From Lachnospiraceae bacterium (GTDB lineage: Bacteria > Bacillota > Clostridia > Lachnospirales > Lachnospiraceae), in NCBI GenBank assembly GCA_029006155.1, contig JAQXGF010000047.1, positions 1-45,690 of the forward strand: a stretch of 45,690 nucleotides of DNA, given 5' to 3'. How positions within the stretch are numbered: the stretch's first letter is position 1; the number at the start of each line of letters is the position of its first letter. Positions 42,949 to 45,690 of the stretch are shown piece by piece. The notes beneath the pieces were generated by a model that was not told the origin of the DNA, did not search any database, and saw nothing but the letters and a program-made list of their open reading frames with translations. Position numbers and translations under genes: made by a program.

Positions 42949-43813
42949 TCAAAGACAAAAGAAAAAGAAAAGCTCTCAGCTGAAGGAAATCTGGCGTCGC
43001 TACCGGAAAAACAAGGCTGCTGTGCTGGGACTGGTCATTCTGGTATTTATCCTTGGCATTGCAATTTTTGCAGATGTGATTGTCCCGTATTCGAAATGTA
43101 TTGAGCAGGTCGGTGCGGACCGACTGCAGGGGCCGAGCCTTGCACATTTTTTCGGAACGGATGAGTATGGCCGGGACCTGTTTGCCAGAGTCATCCACGG
43201 TTCTCGTTTCTCACTCTTTATCGGCGTGGCGACGAGCCTGATGGCGCTTGTATTTGGCGCGATCCTCGGGGCCAGCGCAGGCTATTTTGGCGGCGTGGTC
43301 GACAACGTGATCTGCCGTATCATCGACGTCTTTGCCTGTGTACCGCCGATCCTGCTCTCTCTGGCTGTCGTAGCGGCACTTGGTACCAATCTGCGGAATC
43401 TGATCATTGCGATCACGGTATCGTGTATCCCGGGCAATGTCCGGCTGATCCGGTCGCTTGTGCTCACAGTGGCCGAGCAGGATTATGTGGAAGCCGCGCG
43501 GTCCTACGGTACTTCGACGCCGCGGATTATTTTCCGCTATGTGCTTCCAAATGCGATGGGACCGATCATTGTAAATACGACGATGTCCATCTCGGATATG
43601 ATTCTTTCCGCTGCGGGCTTAAGCTTCATCGGAATGGGGATTCAGCCGCCGTCTCCGGAGTGGGGCGCGCTGCTCTCCAACGCGCAGACGTATCTTTTCA
43701 CAGCGCCGTACATGCTCATTTTCCCGGGTGTGTTCATCATTCTCTCTTCGCTGGCGTTCAATCTGGTCGGCGACGGGCTGACAGACGCACTGGATCCGAA
43801 GCTGAAAGACTAG
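42941..43813 (+). CDS. Peptide ABC transporter permease, DppC/OppC type
   Basis: 290 aa. A basic N-terminus is followed by the membrane segment NKAAVLGLVILVFILGIAIF and the DppC motif HFFGTDEYGRDLFARVIHG. The docking loop is EAARSYGTSTPRIIFRYVLP, and the family end PEWGALLSNAQ and ALDPKLKD is present. The best start is GTG 42941, with GGAGG 8 bases upstream, overlapping the previous stop; ATG 42926 sits on that ribosome site. Confidence 0.92.
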   Translation: MADQRQKKKKSSQLKEIWRRYRKNKAAVLGLVILVFILGIAIFADVIVPYSKCIEQVGADRLQGPSLAHFFGTDEYGRDLFARVIHGSRFSLFIGVATSLMALVFGAILGASAGYFGGVVDNVICRIIDVFACVPPILLSLAVVAALGTNLRNLIIAITVSCIPGNVRLIRSLVLTVAEQDYVEAARSYGTSTPRIIFRYVLPNAMGPIIVNTTMSISDMILSAAGLSFIGMGIQPPSPEWGALLSNAQTYLFTAPYMLIFPGVFIILSSLAFNLVGDGLTDALDPKLKD

Positions 43814-43822
43814 GAGGCAGAC

Positions 43823-44809
43823 ATGGAAAAGACAAAGGATATTTTAAAAATAGAAAATTTATCGATCTGCTACAAGACCGATCTGGAGACGGTATATGCG
43901 GTCAACGGGATCAGTTTTTCGATCGGGGCCGGGGAGACGCTCGGACTGGTCGGAGAGACCGGGGCCGGGAAAACGACGACCGCGCTCGGCATCATGGGAC
44001 TTCTGCCGGAGCGTACCGGAAAAGTGACGGGAGGCCGTGTCGAATTTGACGGCAGAAATCTGCTGGAGCTGAAGGCGCACGACATGGAAAAGGTGAGAGG
44101 GCAGAGCATTTCCATGATCTTTCAGGATCCGATGACGGCCTTAAACCCGGTGCTGACGGTCGGGGAGCAGATCGGCGAGGCACTTTATCTGCACAATGCG
44201 AAGGAACTTTCCGCAAAAGAGATCGAGGAAAAGGTCGGCGAGACGCTGGAGCTCGTCGGCATCCCGAAAGCACGGGCGAAAGAGTATCCGTATCAGTTTT
44301 CCGGTGGCATGCGGCAGCGTGTCGTCATCGCGATGGCGCTCGTGTGCAATCCGCAGCTGCTGATCGCGGATGAGCCGACGACGGCGCTCGACGTGACGAT
44401 TCAGGCGCAGATCCTTTCGATCATCTGTGACCTGCAGAGAAAATACGGCACATCGGTCATTATGATTACCCATGACCTTGGCGTGGTCGCAGAGACGTGC
44501 GACAAGGTCGGCATCATGTATGCCGGAGAGATCGTGGAGTATGGCACCCTGGAGCAGATCTTTACCGGAGAGCTGCATCACCCGTACACCGTCGGGCTGT
44601 TCGGCTCGATTCCGAACCTGAAGGAAAATGCGCGCCGCCTGCATCCGATCGAAGGGCTGATGCCGGATCCGTCGAATCTTCCAAAGGGGTGCAGCTTTGC
44701 ACCACGGTGCAGCCACTGCACGGAGCAGTGTAAAAAGGAGAAACCACAGGTATGGGAGCAGGATGGACACTGCATACGGTGTCATCTGGCCGGAAAGGGT
44801 GGAAAATAA
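43823..44809 (+). CDS. Peptide ABC transporter ATPase, DppD/OppD type
   Basis: 328 aa. Walker A is GETGAGKTT, signature FSGGMRQRV, Walker B LLIADEPTTALD and the switch His lies in MITHDLGVVAE, so all ATPase elements are intact. The C-terminal extension has the Cys-rich CSFAPRCSHCTEQC found in oligopeptide-type ATPases, which may bind an iron-sulfur cluster in some members. AGGAGG lies 5 bases before ATG 43823. It follows the DppC gene by 9 bases and precedes the second ATPase by a single base. Confidence 0.94.
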   Translation: MEKTKDILKIENLSICYKTDLETVYAVNGISFSIGAGETLGLVGETGAGKTTTALGIMGLLPERTGKVTGGRVEFDGRNLLELKAHDMEKVRGQSISMIFQDPMTALNPVLTVGEQIGEALYLHNAKELSAKEIEEKVGETLELVGIPKARAKEYPYQFSGGMRQRVVIAMALVCNPQLLIADEPTTALDVTIQAQILSIICDLQRKYGTSVIMITHDLGVVAETCDKVGIMYAGEIVEYGTLEQIFTGELHHPYTVGLFGSIPNLKENARRLHPIEGLMPDPSNLPKGCSFAPRCSHCTEQCKKEKPQVWEQDGHCIRCHLAGKGGK

Positions 44810-44810
44810 G

Positions 44811-45690
44811 ATGAGCGAAACACTTCTTGAGGTAAAGAACCTCAAAAAATATTTCAAGACACCGGGCGGCATGCTGCATGCGGTGGATGACGTGAGCTTC
44901 CGGATCCCGAAAGGCAAGACACTCGGCGTCGTAGGCGAGAGCGGATGCGGCAAATCGACGCTCGGGCGGACGTTGCTCTGCTTAAATGAGCCGACCGGTG
45001 GTGAGATTTTATTTCAGGGGACGGATATCGCAAAGCTGAACAAAAAGCAGATGAAAGCCAACCGTCCGAAGATGCAGATGATCTTTCAGGATCCGTATTC
45101 AAGTCTGAATGGACGTATGACTGTGCGGCAGCTGATTGCGGAACCGCTGATCGTCAATAAGATCTGCAAAAAGCGTCAGGAGATCGAAGATAAGGTCGAT
45201 GAGATTATGGAGATCGCAGGACTTGCGCCGCGCCTTGGCAGTGCGTATCCGCATGAGCTCGACGGCGGGCGACGGCAGCGAATCGGCATCGCGCGTACCC
45301 TCGTGCTGAATCCGGAGTTTGTCGTCTGTGATGAACCGGTATCGGCGCTGGACGTGTCGATTCAGGCACAGATCCTGAATCTGCTGATGGATCTGCAGGA
45401 GGAGCGGAACCTGACGTATCTCTTTATCACACATGACCTCTCCGTCGTCAAACACATTTCCGATGAAATCATGGTCATGTACCTCGGAAAATGTGTCGAG
45501 TACGCACCGGCAGATGAGATTTTCGAGCATCCGGCACATCCTTACACACAGGCGCTGCTGAATGCGATCCCGATTCCGAGTATCGAATCCTGCCACAAGC
45601 GCAGGGAGCTGCTGCAGGGCGAGGTCGCGAGCCCGATCAATCCGAAACCGGGCTGTCGGTTCGCCGCGCGCTGTCCGTATGCAAAAGAGG
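44811..45690 (+). CDS. Peptide ABC transporter ATPase, DppF/OppF type, 3' end outside window
   Basis: At least 293 codons; the gene runs off the window end. Walker A is GESGCGKST with Lys48, Walker B is FVVCDEPVSALD, and the signature reads LDGGRRQR, the form usual for clostridial OppF proteins rather than LSGGQ. The C-terminal CRFAARCPYAKE is partly visible. With the DppD-type subunit it forms the two-ATPase motor of the peptide importer. The ATG is the second base after the preceding stop, with GGAAAGGGTGG upstream, so translation is coupled. Confidence 0.93.
   Translation, partial: MSETLLEVKNLKKYFKTPGGMLHAVDDVSFRIPKGKTLGVVGESGCGKSTLGRTLLCLNEPTGGEILFQGTDIAKLNKKQMKANRPKMQMIFQDPYSSLNGRMTVRQLIAEPLIVNKICKKRQEIEDKVDEIMEIAGLAPRLGSAYPHELDGGRRQRIGIARTLVLNPEFVVCDEPVSALDVSIQAQILNLLMDLQEERNLTYLFITHDLSVVKHISDEIMVMYLGKCVEYAPADEIFEHPAHPYTQALLNAIPIPSIESCHKRRELLQGEVASPINPKPGCRFAARCPYAKE

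Overview
The window looks like chromosomal DNA of a Gram-positive gut Firmicute, most likely Lachnospiraceae or a close clostridial relative. This is inferred from the sporulation anti-sigma pair (SpoIIAA/SpoIIAB), strong AGGAGG ribosome sites, densely packed genes at roughly 50 percent GC, clostridial-type Dpp/Opp ATPases and family-2/127 glycosidases. I see no rRNA, tRNA, CRISPR array, phage or intact insertion sequence. The species cannot be named from the sequence alone.

Layout. 1-4737: plant-glycan gene group, with two tandem GH127 (beta-L-arabinofuranosidase-type) genes (the first cut by the window edge) and a GH2 glycosidase. 4738-4940: four 53-bp tandem repeats, each carrying a perfect 8-bp hairpin. 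5016-6750: purine salvage (xpt, adenosine deaminase). 6821-11628: a secreted YARHG-type protein, a beta-carbonic anhydrase, an AAA-like/PD-(D/E)XK protein and a transglutaminase-like protein. 12015-15309: an aldo/keto reductase with two [4Fe-4S] motifs, then a cytosolic TPR hybrid histidine kinase. 15476-19383: a MarR repressor translationally coupled to both halves of a heterodimeric ABC exporter, behind a strong promoter with a palindromic operator.

19421-29496: the most unusual segment. A response regulator and histidine kinase (minus strand) are divergent from a plus-strand group: a beta-propeller/solute-binding fusion, two sugar-type ABC permeases (the second frameshifted), a membrane-fusion adaptor with a large acidic insert, and a small membrane protein with a MacB-like extracytoplasmic region. 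No ATPase gene is present. Between the second permease and the adaptor lies a cluster of five same-strand DnaA-box-like 9-mers.

29525-30879: split ThrE-type threonine/serine exporter. 30963-33393 (minus): membrane metallophosphoesterase and a secreted protein. 33640-36786: folC, a 52-aa protein and a zinc-ribbon/TPR membrane protein. 37059-37894: spoIIAA-spoIIAB without the expected sigF. 38029-45690: a peptide-use operon, with an M42 aminopeptidase, an amidohydrolase of prolidase/imidazolonepropionase type and a complete Dpp/Opp transporter (binding protein, two permeases, two ATPases, the last cut by the window end).

Start codons were chosen from Shine-Dalgarno spacing and family N-termini, so several are shorter than the longest open frame. 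Promoters and terminators are by-eye calls. Family assignments come from recognised motifs and were not tested by database search.
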